Shown: positions 30,569 through 45,500 of the stretch, piece after piece
How positions within the stretch are numbered: the stretch's first letter is position 1
Layout of the letters: each line of letters starts with the position of its first letter
Origin: Hemicordylus capensis
Lineage: Eukaryota > Chordata > Lepidosauria > Squamata > Cordylidae
Direction of reading: 5' to 3'
NCBI RefSeq assembly: GCF_027244095.1
Contig: NC_069657.1
Coordinates: 2,366,001-2,430,000, forward strand
Length of the DNA: 64,000 nucleotides
Notes under the pieces: model-generated
Databases searched by the model: none
What the model was told of the DNA's origin: nothing
What the model saw: the letters and a program-made list of their open reading frames with translations, nothing else
Made by a program: the position numbers and the translations under genes

Positions 30569-33500
30569 GTAACTACTTTTAAAATAACTTGCCCACAGTG
30601 TATGACAGAATCTTAATAACTGGAATATATTGACATCTGTTTCCGCATTGCTCCTTCTCCAAAGAGCTTGGAGTGATGTATTCTCAGTCCCACCCCACTG
30701 CCCTGCCCCCCCCCACACACACACCCCGGACTCACACTGCTTGAATCACCACCCTTTGCAGTAGGGTGAGGCTGAGAGTTGGCCCAGTGTCTTGTAGTGA
30801 GCATCCTGGTCAAGTATAGATTTCAACTGGAGTCTCCCTAGTCTATGTCCCACACTCTAGCTACTACACCAGCTGTTACATTAGTTGCAAAAGAAAGATA
30901 CTGAGATTTGGAGAGGTGGGAAAATATCCCTGCTTTTCATAAGTGAAGTGGGCTCTTGATGGATGTCCCCAAGCCTAGCCTTTCAAAAATGCCAGGTCAA
31001 CAGGTGCCTTAGTGTGCAATGCTCGCCTGTTTGGAGGAAGCAGCTCTAGACAGTGTCATTCTTATAACAGCACAGAATTGACTCCTTCAGGCTACCAGAT
31101 TCGAGTGTTCTTCTTTCTGATTGGGTCAGCTTTCATTGACTTCTCACAGGACCGCTTAAAATGGGATCCTGAGCCTTTACTGACTGTGCCTCGGATTGTA
31201 GCTTCCTGGATCCTTGCTGCTGCGCTCTTGCTTTATGGGCGCTCATCCAGTGTGGCAGCAACCTAGTAGTGGCTTGATGGCTTCTCTCTTTGGTTGAATT
31301 GGAGGCTCCTGTCCTGATGTGTGTGCTGTGGGAAGAGAAGCACCTCAGAGTACTGAACTGAATGGCCTCTTGGGCATGTGAGAGTTTGGGAGAACAGGTA
31401 TTCCCCTCAGAGCAGTACACAATTGTGTGCTTTTCCCTGAAATTGCTTTGCTGTCTTTCTTCCTGAGGTCAGTAGTAGTGAGCTGAAGCTGCCCTCCACC
31501 TGACATCTGTCTGGTGAGCAAACAAGTGTGGCGGTTTGGAGTTTCATTCTCATGTTTGTTCCAGGAACAGAGAGACAAAGTAACAGATATCCATTACCTG
31601 TTTTGACTTTCCAATGAGCTCAGTTTCCACTTCTGCTCCTTAAAAGCAATGTCAATGACTAGAACCTCTGTGAAGAATCTAAGGCAGACTTTGAATGCTC
31701 ATGAATCTATAGGCTGGTTCTTGATGAGAGAAATGTCTGTAATATTACCAGGATGTAATATTCCTAAGTAGTATATAAGATCGTGGCTAGACGTAGGGTC
31801 TACTTCTAGAATGATCTAGAAGTAGGGGTAAGCAGCGAGGTGGCCAGATTTGCAGATGATACCAAACTCTTTTGGGTAGTGAAATCCAAAACGGATTGTG
31901 AGGATCTACAAAAGGACCTCTCCAAACTGGGTGAGTGGGTGACAAAATGGCAAATGCAGTTCAGTGTTGGCAAGTGTACACTTATGCACATTAGGACGAA
32001 AAACCCCAAGTATACGTTGATGGGATCTGAGCTGTTGGTGACTGACCAGGAGAGGGATCTTGGGGTCATGCTGGACAGCTCATTGAAAGTGTCGACTCAA
32101 TGTGCGGTAGCTGTGAAAAAGGCCAATTCCATGCTAGGGATCATTAGAAAGGGGACTGAAAATAAAATGGCTAATATTATAATGCCCTTATACAAAACTA
32201 TGGTGCGCCCACACTTGGAGTACTGCGTACAATTCTGGTCACCACATCTTTAAAAGGACATTGTTGAACTGGAAAAGGTGCAGAAGAGGGCAACCAAGAT
32301 GATCAGGGGCCTAGAGCACCTTTCCTATGAGGCAAGACTACAACACCTGGGGCTTTTTAGCTTAGAAAAAAGATGACTGCGAGGAGACATGATAGAGGTC
32401 TATGAAATCATGCATGGTGTGGAGAAAGAGAAAATCTTCTCCCTCTCACATAACACTAGAACCAGGGGTCATCCTACAGAATTGGTTGCCAGGAAATTTT
32501 GGATCAACAAACGGAGATACTTTTTCACACAACATATAATCAACTTGTGGAATTCTCTGCCACAAGATGTGGTGACAGCCAACAACCTGGAAGGCTTTTC
32601 AAGGAGTTTGGATAACTACATGGAGGAGAGGTCTATCATCGGTTACTAGTCAGAGGGCTATAGGCCACCTTCAGGCTCAGAGGCAGGATGCCTCTGAGTA
32701 CCAGTTGAAGGGGAGTAACAGCAGGAGGGAGGGCATGCCCTCAACTCCTGCCTGTAGGCTTCCCAGAGGCATCTGGTGGGCCACTGTGCGAAACAGGATG
32801 CTGGACTAGATGGGCCTTCTTGGGGCTGATCCAGCAGGGCTGTTCTTATGTCCTCATGGCTTGAACCAAGAGCAGCTCTCTAGGGTTAGCATTCTGGGGG
32901 AGGAGAGGACCAAGGTTTGGCCTCTTCACTAATGGGACCTCCTGTCATTACAGCCTTTGTCATCACAAAGGCTGTGTAGAATATTTCCCCTTCTTTAAAG
33001 GTAAAATGTGCCACCAAGTTGATTCCAACTCCTGACGCCCACAGAGCCCTGTGGTTTTCTTTGGCAGAATACAGGAGGGGTTTACCATTGCCTCCTCCTG
33101 CGCAGTATGAGATGATGCCTTTCAGCGTCTTCCTATATAGCTGCTGCCCGATATAGCTATTTCACATACCAGTGGGGATTTGAACCCGCAACCTTCTGCT
33201 AGTTATTTCCTTGTTTCAAGATTGTTTAGAACTTTATAACTCCTCTGAGTGTGTGGGTTTAATTTAGAGTGTTTGGGGGATGTTCCTTCTGATTCCTGGT
33301 GAGGTAGAGTCCAGGACTCTACCAGGATTCTGATTTCTGACACTAGGACTCTGATCTCTGCTGATCTAAAATATCATCTGTTTTGACATCATGTAATATT
33401 TATCTCCTTTAATTATTGATAATCTCAGTATACATACTCACTAGTGTAATAATTTATATAAAGCTGTTAAAGAGCATTGGGGACAGTATAAGAGCCTTGT

Positions 33501-36500
33501 GGAACTCCCTACTCATTTTGCAGAGCAGCAGCCTCCAAGTGATACCATCTGGGATCTACCAGAGAGGTAGGAACGGAGCCACCATAAAACAGTGCCACCC
33601 AAGCCCACCTCCTTCAGGTGACCCAGAAGGATGGTTGATGGTATAGAAAGCTGCTGAGAGTTCCAAAAGGATCAGCCGAGTCACACTCCCTCGGACAGTA
33701 GCCAATTGGAGATCATCCATCAGGGGTTGAGACCAAGGCAGTCTCAGCCCCATAGCCTGCTCAAAAGCTGGTTTGAAATGGGTCTAGTTCAGGGCTGCTC
33801 ATCGTCGGCCCTCCTGCAGATGTTGGCCTACAACTCCCATCACCCCTGGCTATTGGCCATTGTGGCTGGGGATTATAGGAGTTGTAGTCCAAAAACAGCT
33901 GGGGAGCCTAAGTTGAGCAGGCCTGGTCTAGATATACTGCATCATCCGAAACTGCCTGGAGCTGAGAGGCCACCACCCGCTCACTCACCTTGCCCAACCA
34001 TGGAAGATTGGAAATGGGTCTGTAATTAGCTAATTTTGAGGGACCTAATGCAGGTTTCCTTAAATAAGATCTAATAATAGCCTCCTTAAGACAAAGAGGC
34101 ATCCTGTCCTCCCTCAGAGAAGCATTTATAATATTTACCAGACCCTCTCTGATAATACAATTACTAGATGAAATAAACCAAGTTGGGTAAAGGTCAAGAT
34201 AACGGGTTGTAGGACGCATAGTCCGAAGCAGTTTGTCCACATCCTCAGGAGTCACAAACTGAAAGTGATCCAATCTAATCCCATAAGAGAAGTAGCTGGA
34301 CACCGTCACAGTAGACTCTGCAGTCACTGTGGAATCCAGCTCAGCCTGAATATGAGAGATTTTATTCGCAAAAAAAGTCATTGAAAACATCACAGTAAGT
34401 GACTAATGGTTCCAAGTTCAAATTCAAGGGGGAGGGGCACATACTAGCCCCCTCACAACCCTAGACAACTCCACTGGTTGCGAATTTGTGGAAGCAATGT
34501 GAGCAGAAACGCACCACTTCTTAGCCACCCACACTGCCAGAACATAGATCTTCAAATGTGCTCTGTGTTGTGATCTGTCCGATCTGTGCCAAGTCTCCCT
34601 CCATTTGCGCTCTAGTCGTCTATCTCACCGCTTCAGCTCCCGCAGTTCTTCCAAATACCACTGGCATGATTTTGAAGCAGAAATGGACACGTAGTAGTGT
34701 CTACTGCTCTAGTGAGTTAATTATTCCATGTTTTCACCAGAGCATCAACAGAATCGCTAGCAGAGCCAACTCTAAACCCTTCCAAGGCTTCTTGGACTCC
34801 TGTTGGATCCAATAACCTTCTCTGGATCAACCTAATAGGTCCTTCACCCTTGCAGAGATGGGTTGTGATTGTAAGTCCTACTTTAACCAGATGATTATTC
34901 TATAGTATCGATCATGTTCATTCCATTGGCATTTGATGCTTTTAGGTGTCTGTGTAGATGTAATATGTGAAGTGCACGCACAAACACAGTTTGCATTAAT
35001 ACTTGCTGTTGTTTGAGGTGAGAGTGAAGGGATCTTCTGAAACCACCATTGTTTGTTAAACTCTTCACAGCCCCAGCCAAATATGCAAGAGAAGAGTTTT
35101 TTAGCACACAGGCACCTATAAAACACACTCCCATGCAGGACAACCTCCTTTGTGGTTCTGCTGTGATGATGTGCACCATATCACGTGACATCATGTACTG
35201 CTGGCCTTCTGCTTCTGGCAGCAATACCCATCTTCATTATTTCAGTATTTCAATTGTGACCTAGTAGGAGCTCTCTTTCCACCCCCATATGTTGGCATTT
35301 TGCCCACCTTCTATGGGGAATCCTACCTTGTGGAAAGGTGCTGGGTTTGGTGATCTCCAGTCTCTTCTCATCCTATGATTACATGCAGCTCCTTGGTGTT
35401 GGAAATAATGACCAACCTATCAGTGCTGTGGATAGGGATGGAGTCTTATTCCTATTTCTTAATGTGTTGTATGTTTTAGAGAGGCAATGTGACCTTTCAT
35501 TCAAGGCTTACTTAAAAGTCACCAGCTTGTTATAGGGGTTTTCAATGGCTCAAATGCCCTTTTGAGTGAAAAATTTGAAATTTTATCATCTCATTCAATA
35601 TGGATCATTGATGACAGGAAGGGGGGTGGGAATTGACATTTTTATTGGAGGACACTGAAAGGTCATTCATCTAATGATTTGCAGAAACCATTAACTCCTT
35701 ATATCAGGCATTGCTTTTGGGTGTAAGTACTCCAAACTGGAGAAGATAAAATAACAGATGACTGGCTATAATTCATCAGATTTTTCAAACATGGAACAAA
35801 GCTGAATAAATTTTCCAGCAGATGGAAGCTGAGGTTGTGATCTGGTAAGCAAGTTCCATGTCCTTTGGCTGAGGTATGTTTGTGAATTTTGCCTTCCCTA
35901 GCCAGTTCTGGATCCTGTATGAATTGCTGGATTGAGACCGGATACAATATAGAACCATTTTACACGTGTTTGATCTTTGTCTTCTTCTCTGCCTCTAACT
36001 TGACAAAAAAATCAGTTCTGTTACTTTGGAATCTCTGTGGGTGATATTGGCCAGCCTTTCTCTTGAGTTAGAGGCTCCCACTCTTAGGGTTCATGTTTCA
36101 TGGAAACAGATGTGTATGATTTACTGTATTGCATTTATATCCCACCCTTTCTCCAGGGAGCTCAGGGCTGTACACATTCTTCTCTGCTTTTATCCTCTCA
36201 ACAACCCTGTGAAGTAGGTTAGGCGGAGAGATGGTGGCCTGCCCAAGATCATCCAGTGAACTTCTTTGCTGGGTGGGGAATTGTACCCTGGTCTCCCAGG
36301 TCCTTGTCCAATATTCACACTGTGTAGAGAAACAGATAAGCAGACATTCTAGGCAAGGAGTCTTCAAGCAAAAGTGTAAAGTGTAAAGCTGAGAAGAATG
36401 AGGATTTATTGAATGGCATTTTCATGGAGAGAAATGCAAGATGTAAGAGTATCTGTAATGAAGCAGACTCTTTGTCCAAGACTGCTGCAGGACTCTTTGG

Positions 36501-39500
36501 TTAAAATACAGGTAATCCTAGCAGTAGGGCTTCCCTTTTCTAGCCTTTCTGCATATCTGAATCCTTTTGACATTAAGTTTCTTGCGTGACTTCCGTTGTC
36601 ATGGAAACGGCAAATTCTGCTTTTATTGGAGAACAGTTTTGAAAATTATTTTTTTATATCCAGTCTCTAGACTCACATTGGGCCTGCTGGTAGTTCTTTC
36701 AAATGTCTAAAAGGTTCTGCTAGACCTAAAGATAGAACTCTGGTTGATAATTTATTTGTAGCTTTTAAAGTAGTTTCTAGATGCTATAGAAATCCCTTTC
36801 AGCCACTGCCATGACTGAGCAGTCAAGAATTGTACTGGAGATAGCTGAAATGAATACCAGTCTTTGCAAGGACAAGGGATTGGTCATGCTCATTATTTAA
36901 TGCACAAATGCACACTTCTTAATTATTAGAACTCAGCTTTAGGGGGGAAATGAGTTTGGATCACAGTATCTTTATTCCATAACTATTGTGGTACGCAGTG
37001 CATTGATCGCTGTATACATTTTAGGAAGGGGCAGGATTGTACTCGCTGAACAAATTATGGTTGCTAGTTAAACACCAGTCAGCTCCCGTTTCAAGGACTT
37101 TTTTCAACAGTTCTTAGCTATGTCAGTGAAGCATCTCTTGGCTTAAAATAAAGTCAGGGTCTTTAGCACAGATCAAGTGTAAAAAGTTCCAAAGGGCAGT
37201 CATATTTTATCCAGAGTATCACGTGCCAGTTGATCCATAGATCAACCAGGAAAAAGCTAAGAGATCAAAAAGTGATCAAGCAGAAGTAAGCAGATCCATT
37301 CTGGGGAGCTGACCTTTCCTCCAGATAATAATAGAGTTGGAAACAAACAAAAGACTCTAGTCCCAGTTGCTGCCGGAGGGCAAGACCGTCCCCCACTCAA
37401 GAGGAGCACTGAGTCTTGCCAGAGAGGCTTGCAGAAGCAAGAGGCCAGGGTTTATTGAGTAAGTGTGCTAATCTTCATCCAGGAGAAGGCCAAAAAATGT
37501 TATTCTTTAAAAAACATAGTTTAAACCAAATATTTGTCTATTTTACATGAAAGTATAAGAAAGACTTTAATATCAAATAATTGCAGGAACGTGAAAAAGG
37601 AAAACCTTAGCCCCTTGATAGACAATTTTATAAACAAACTAATAATTCCAGTTTCCTTTATTCCCAATAGATATATTGAACTTACTTTAGTAATATTTAT
37701 ATGAATAAAAGATTTTTCTTATTTGATTTACTTGTAATTTTGTGTATTAATTTTTGCCAAATTTTTAAATAGTGCTGCCCATGTTAACTTATTACATCTC
37801 CTGACTATCCCTCTCACTAGTTTTCTCTGGTGCAAGAGTTTTTTCCGTGACCATTGACTCCCATAGTTTGTCTCTCCACACAGATTATATTCTAACCTAA
37901 CTGTTCCTTTCCAAAGCCGAGCAATTACAAGTTTTGCTGCCAACAGCAAAAATGTCCAAATGATTTAAAAACCCTCTTAGTTCTTGATGGTTTGCAAATG
38001 AGCAGAGAAATCCTAGCTAGCTTGTTTTTGTTGGCATTTGGATGTTGAAGAGATTCTCCATGAAACATGCTTCATTCCTTTAACTACAGTAATACTCTCT
38101 CACTCTTTATGTGCCTTTTCCGTTTGGGAGGTTGGTGGCCAGCAAAAGCCATAGATCGCGTTCCCTAGAATCGTGAATGATATCTTCTGTGTCCATTTCT
38201 AGCCATTCTTTCAGGTCACCCATCCATCCCTTCCTCCTCCTTCCTCTTTAACTTTTTCCTGCTAGCTTTCCTTCTAGCGTTAATTGTGGTATTTGATATT
38301 TCCTACCTCTGAGAATATATCCACAATGCTCCAGTTTATGTCTCTTGATTGTATTATTTGTTTATGTGCCTTTGCTTTTCAAAGTACTTCTTCATTTGTT
38401 GTTCTGCTGGTCCATTTAATCTTGAGTATTCTTCTGAGACACCACATCTCAAAGGCTTCCAGTTTTCTATAAGCTTCTTTCTTGATGGTCCAGGTTTCAC
38501 ATCCATACAGGAAAAGACACCAGATGTAGTGTTTCATCATTCTGATTCTGAGTTGCAAATCTAGTTTACTCTCGCAGAGGAAGATCTTCATTTGGTTAAA
38601 TTTTGTTCTTGCTTGTCCTGTGCAGCTTCGGATTCCTATTGTTTGGCCGTTATCATGATAAAGGGTTTTCCCTAGATAATAGTAATTTCCTACTTGGTCT
38701 AGGGTTTTGTTACTGCATTGTATTTTTGAGGGGAATCCTCATTTTACTTATGGACATTGTTTTAGACTTTTTTTGCTTTTATTTCAAGGCCCATTTCCTC
38801 GCTTTTTGTTGCTATTTCTATGACTAGGTTTTGTTGATCTTCCTGGGAAGTAGCTAACATGATTGTGTCATCAGCATATCTTGACACCATTTACAATACT
38901 GAAAACAAACAAAACACACTTCATTCCGGGGAGCTTCCAACTTGTCATATAACCAGTAGAAATATGATTGTGTCCCTCCTTTCCAAGAAGTGTGAGTTTT
39001 GTTTTTCTAAGTTTGACAATCACTAAATTGTTTTTAGTTATTTGAGACAACATCTACCTAGAGCCTCAAAGGTGGTTTTCTTTATTGTTTACACACAGCA
39101 GAAGTTGTGGACCTTGAAGCCATATATGACCCCACTTCATCTGTGAGGGATTGACGGGTGGCATCCAGACCATAGATTCTGTTGGCAGAATCTCCTTCCA
39201 TGAACAGAAGTTCTACTCAAACAAGATCCTCTCTCCTTGCACAGGGGCCTCTTGCCTGAGTGCAGTACTCCTTCCATTCACAGAGGTTGCTTGTGCTGAC
39301 AGAGTGCTAGTTGGAATGCCACTCCCTGGGTCTTCACTCCCCCCCCCCCCCGCCCCACCCACCCACTGCCGAGTTACCAGATGGGCATCTAAAGGTATAG
39401 TTAGCAGTAGATGTTCCTTCAGTGTGTTTGTACTGAGACACTGGTGTAATAGAAGGGATTGGTACTAAGCCATTTGGAAGACTGGACCGTTAAACAATGA

Positions 39501-42500
39501 CTCCTCCACTGTTAGCAATATCCTGTCTGTCTTTAAAGCTGCATCCACCATAACGCTGGCTTTACTTGAATGCCAGCTTTCCCACATCAACTGCAATATT
39601 GTTGAAAAGACTGACTTGAAGTCTGCTAGCAGCACAGAAACCTTTGAGGCTATTGTTGCTCTCCGAGATTATTCCATATGTCCAGTAATAATACAATTCT
39701 AGGATCTGTGGAGCTAGATTCTAGGAATCTTTGAAAAGCTATCTTTCATTGGGATACAAGAAAAGAGAGTCTACATGAATGGCTCATATTGAGTTCTCTG
39801 AGTTTGCCCAGTCTTGCTTGGATTTTGTCTCTTTGACGTCTAATGTCATTCTTAATTGTACTGCTGTATAGTTCAAATTAATTCTGGGAACAGCCAGTTC
39901 ACCTTTGTTTAATAGGTCTGTAATGAATGTCATCTGTAGTGAATATGGTTGCATTTAGTTAATGCCTTAGTTAGGCTTTTTGTTGCACCAGATGAGCTCA
40001 TTAGTAAACTTTTGCCATTCATTTCGTCTTTTATCTGATAAAGTGAATGGCATAGCTTGAAACAAGAAATTTAATCATGGTAATATATCAGTTTTCATGA
40101 TGGTAATATATTCAAATCAAGAGTCTTTGCCATGCCTTCACATCCTCTCTTATGTATGGAGAAGAGTTGGTTGAACAATATTTGGCACTTCCAGATACAT
40201 ATTTTTCTCCTCACATCTTCACAAGCAAAGTACACAATATAAGAATAGCCCTGCTGGATCAGGCCCAAGGCCCATCTAGTCCAGCATCCTGTTTCTCACA
40301 GTGGCCCACCAGATGCCACTGGAAGCGTACAGGCAGGAATTGAGGGCATGCCCACTCTCCTGCTGTTACTCCCCTGCAACTGGTACTCAGACGCATCCTG
40401 CCTTTGAGGCTGGAGGTGGCCTATAGCCCTCCGACTAGTAGCTGTTGATAGACCTCCATGAAGTTTTTGCATATTTCATATTCCTTCAGTAGGAGGCTTA
40501 AGCACATTTCTAACTCCCTCCCATTGAACTCAATGGGACATAGCAGCGGGGCCTGGGTCATTTTCATTGCTTTAGTTGCCCAAAGGCCAGCTTGCAGATT
40601 GTGCAGCTGCTGGTCCCTGGGAATTGTGCAGTTTGGGTCCTTACTGGCTTAGAGGACCCAAAACAAGCCGTATTTGTGCGTACACAACGTACTGTATTGT
40701 CACAACTGCTCTTCTAATGCTTCTGACTACCAGTCAGAGGTTTTTGTCTTGGGACTCTTCTTTCCTTAATCCAGCTCTAATGCCAGTTGATGAGCAGTGT
40801 TAATACTCGGTGAAGAAGATCCAAATGAGCAGTAGTCATTTTAGCAACTCCAGTGTGGGGTGGATCTCTTAAATATTGGAATACCAGTTAATGATATGTT
40901 TGTTCATGCATGCTCTCTTTCATTCAGTCTTGCAAAACTTGGGTCCTTTCATGTATCTTATCACCTTTGCTGATCACTGCCGCTTGTTGACACAGCAGCT
41001 TCTACACAATTACTTGCTTATCACATCTAGCTAGCCTGGAAGGGGCTCCTCACTAACCTGCAAACTGCATCTGTAGCATTTAGTAATGAGCAGAAGTGGG
41101 GGTGGGGGTGGGGCGGTTAGTAAAGATGTTGGCCAGGGTGGATAAAAATAAATGGCCCCACCCCCACCCCCTAGATTTTACCAAAAAAAAATATCTTTTT
41201 TTTTTTTAAAAAAAATCTCTCTTAAAGCATTCGGCGGGGGGCGGGGGGGGGAGAGAAAAGAAGAAGCAGCCTATATAGTGTTAATTCAAGGTATGTGTTA
41301 AAGGTCCAGCGTAGTGCCTAGCATGAAGTGCAGCATTATGAAGCCATAATACTGAGCCCCTGGACTGCGGCAGACAGCAAAGGCAGCCCCGACACTGTTC
41401 AGGAGCAGTGATTGCAGAAGCTGCATTGGGGCAGGTTTCCCTGTTGTTGCAAATGGGGAAGCCTGTGGAGACACTGCTGCTGAACAGTGCTGGGTCGGGG
41501 GGGGGGCTGCCTTAAGGGACCACAGCAGCCACAGGCGCAGTTTCACAGAGCCATTCTGCACATCGTGCTAGTCAGTATCATGAGCAGGGACTGGCCGCAT
41601 GGCCGGGGTTTCAGTTAGGAACCCCAGATCGCGCCATAGATGTTCACCAAGCCACGGCCCTTCAAACCCCAGTTGCAGGAGAGGGTGACCCTCCGAGGCC
41701 GATCCCAGCCAGCTCCGTGGCCCGACTGGAGGCAACGTGGCACCACGGTAGCAGCCTGACCGCGATTGACCACCATCTAGGAGGGGCGTGCCGGGCATGA
41801 GTGTGCATTTCTGGAGCACCCCACCTGCCCTTGGCAGGGAGAGGGCATTGGGAGCCCTTTAAATGCCCTGCAAAGCCAGCACTGCTACTTCCAGCCGTGG
41901 CACCACCCCCTCCGCCCCAGATAGCCCCACACCCTGAAAGCACCACACAAGCACAAATTCCCCAGTGGTTTGTGGGCCGTGTGTGTGTGTGTGATTCCGC
42001 TTTCATTGTGGGAGGGGAGGGGGACACCCACATTTGCCAGAATGGGATATGAGATGGGGGAGGGCGAAAGATGCTGGGGTGGGGTGGTTCCACCCTGACC
42101 TGGGAAGATGTCGTGAGGGTTGGGCCCAGCACTCCAGGCAGACCCTGGACTCCCTCTGAGTCCAGACCCGAATTCCCTCTGTCCGGCAGCCTGCTGCCCG
42201 GTGGACTGGGAGTCTCATGAGAGGGCCAGTCTACTGGAGATGTGGACTGGGCGGATTTACTTATTCGATTTCTACACTGCCCTTCCAAAAATGGCTCAGG
42301 GCAGTTTACACAGAGAAATAATCAATAAACAAGATGGAGCCCTATCCCCAAAGTGGGGCTCACAGCCTAAAAAGAAACACAAGACAGCCACCAGCAACAG
42401 GCACTGGAGGGACGCTGTGCTGGGGGTGGAGAGGGCCAGTTACTCTCCCCCTGCTCAATAAAGAGAATCGCCACCTTAAAAGGTGCCTCTTTGCCCAGTG

Positions 42501-45500
42501 AGCAGGGGTTGCCATAAAAGGGCTAATCCCTACCTGCAGACTGCGAGTATAGACAGCCCACTTAGCCACCAGGGAATCCAAGTGGCCCCCAACTCCCTTT
42601 GTTAAAAAAAATAGAAAGGATTCTCCACCACATCCTGACACCCCATGTGCCACAGCCTAACCATGTGCGCAGACGTGGAGTGCGCCAGCGGGACCATGCA
42701 TTTGCACAAATGTAAAGATCCTGGGTCTGCTCTGTGCACCGCATGCAGATAAGCGGGCACAGAGGATTGTGGGAGAGGACACTTTCCCCTTCTCCCCCTC
42801 CCCCAGTTGACCCTGGGGAGCAGCAAGGTCAACCGCAGAGTCTGCAGGTGAGGGCGCACCTGTGCACAGGTGCCAATGGCCAGGCAGGGGGCTCATTTCC
42901 GTGGCACCTTGGCCGCTGTCCCTGGGGTCAGGAAGGCAGTCTCAGGGATACCCACTGCTTTCCAACACAGAGCAGCACAGCTCTGCTTAGAGCCCCTATG
43001 GCCTGACAGTCTCATGAGCGGGAGTAGTCCACATGGGCTATCATATAGGAAGACTTGCTCCAAAAACAGGAACGATTCTTATCCCACTGGCCCTGCTCAT
43101 GAGTAAACCAGGGTTGTAAAAGCCCCCTCCCCGGGGGGGAGTGGCTGTCTGGGGCTGTCCCCATGGCCTATCCCTCTCATGCCTAGCCAGTGAGCCCCGG
43201 GTTGGGTGGCTGGATCCTTGAAGAAGAATCTCAGTTGACCCAAGACTGACCCTGGTGACCAGCCTTGATCATGAGTAAACCGGCAGGGGGGGGGCATGAA
43301 CCCCTCCCCCCCAAAATGCCACCAGTAATCCACGTGGTAGGAAGCTCTTCATTTTGACATTTATTATTGGTCCAAGTAAAGTGATGTTTATTTTCAACAT
43401 AGCTGCTGAAAAACAATGTTCCCTTCTAGAACTTATTGCAAAGCAGAAATGGTGTGTGTCAGGACAGTTAGCACCCTCCTGATAGCCATGCTTCAAAGGG
43501 TGTCCCTTTCCCCAAGTAAACCATCCAGTTTGACTGCCTGGGGTCCTTCCTTGTGTGGATCAAACTGGCCACTGCTCCCATGTCCATTGTCTCCTCCTTG
43601 TACTCTATCAGTCTTCCCTAAATTAAGTTGACATTTCCACAAGAAATATTCAGGGCTGTTAAAAATTCACCTTATGAACACATTAAACAGATTTAAAGGA
43701 TCATAACATGCACGCCAGTAAATTAAAATATCATCATAAAAAACAGCCTGAGCATGTCATTAAATTATTTGCAATGATTAGCAAATTTGTGTTTTAAATG
43801 GTTCTTGTTGCTGAACAAGAACAATGGTTCTTGTTAAAATTTGCTTTGGGTGTTTGCTGTGTTTGCCTGTGGCTTCCAGCTTTGTCAGTAGATTTGTCTA
43901 GGTATGTTTGTATAAGCATGCTGTTAATAGGCACGTGATTAGGATTAGGGAGTTCATAGTAACATTTTCTTGAGAAATCGGAAATGCTGTACCATTTGGG
44001 TCCCATCTTAAAGGTTTCAAGGTATTTGGCGGTTTTGGCGAGTTGCAGAAACTAAACTCAACTAAAGAATGGAGAAGCTGTGTTGAAAAAATCACTTTTC
44101 ACTCATTGGTTGCTGATGTAACTGTTGATAAAAAGCTGCCTTTTTTTTGAGCTGCTGTAAATAGTTAAGTGGTATGTGCCATCTTTGTCAGAGATTTTAT
44201 TAACCTCCTAAGTAAGCTGCAAATGCACTTGAGGGTCTGCCTTCATTGCTCCCGTTGCTAACACTTCATAGACGACTGTCTCCCTGCCCCGTTTTGCATG
44301 GAGGCTTTCATCTTGCCCTGCTGTTGAGACTCAGACTTGAGCTGATCTCCTCTGTGCCACAATTTGACAAAAGCCAGAGAGGCTCTGAGATCTGCAGATC
44401 TAAGTTTCGTTTGAACCCCTTTGACAACTTCATCGTAAAGGGACCCTCACTTAATTTAGATCCAGCATGTGACCTACTTTTTAAATGCCTGCCGTCTCCT
44501 CAAGAGAGGCTTTCCATTCTAATAACTTGGCACTGGAGGTTATTGATAAAGGAGCAAAATTTGCCTTGTTAACTTTGCAGTAGCAGCGGCTGCTTATTTA
44601 AGATGGTGCTGCTGACGCACACAGAAATTTTCACGGAAGGGCTTAAGCAGGCTTTATTAGTCATTTCTGTTTAATGTCCATTCAGGGACTTGAAAAATAC
44701 TGCAAAAGTACCCACTATTTCGAACAACGTGATAGGAAAAGGTATTTTCCCATGGGTCAGATGAGAGTGCTTTTCAAGGTAATAAATAAAATTTATTTCA
44801 ACTCCAGACCCTATTCCTGCTCCAGCTTTGTAGTTTGAGCATGTGAGGTTGGAAAGGGACTTTTGCCCATTATCTGGAATCTTCTTTGGAATGACCTGTA
44901 TGTGTGTAACTCTTAACCACTGACAACACAAATGTAGAAAGAGCATGGGGACCTCATTTTGTGGTGGCACAAGTAAAATCACGAGAATCAGAACTGTGCT
45001 GTTTGCCTTTGAAGCTTTACTTTAGCTTTGAAGGTCAGGATCCCAAGAGCTCCTTGGGGGTGTGCCTTGGCCTTCCCATTGGCCCTGCTTTGCAGCTCTG
45101 TGCCCTGCATCAGAGGCGGCTCCCAGTGCAAAAGCCTCCTGAGTTTCGAGAAGTTTCTGGGCATCAGCCACAGCCAAGGGGCCCTTTTGGATCTAGAGCA
45201 AAACATGCATTTATCTGGCATTAAAACATCATTTCCCCTTTGGATGTGATGACAAACTCATGTGTTTTAATGGCCATTCTGCCAGAACACTATAATGTTC
45301 AGAATTCATCATACACCTGCAAAGATCAGGTTTCCAGTAAGAAAGGCAGGCTTGGCAGGATCCAAAGGTATTTTCACAGGTGAGCTCCTGGTTTGGGTGT
45401 GAATCCAATGTCAGAAATATCGTAGCAGGATTAGACAACAGGTACACTCAGAGGAGGCTGGCAAAGTATCATACAAGATAGGCCAGGGGTTTTCACCTGA

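Noticed and set aside
36400-37640. Possible LTR-type repeat
   Set aside because: No paired ends, primer-binding site or coding blocks seen.
44246-44572. 108-codon frame in DNAAF2 intron 1
   Set aside because: No homology recognised and no splice sites that would fit a DNAAF2 exon.
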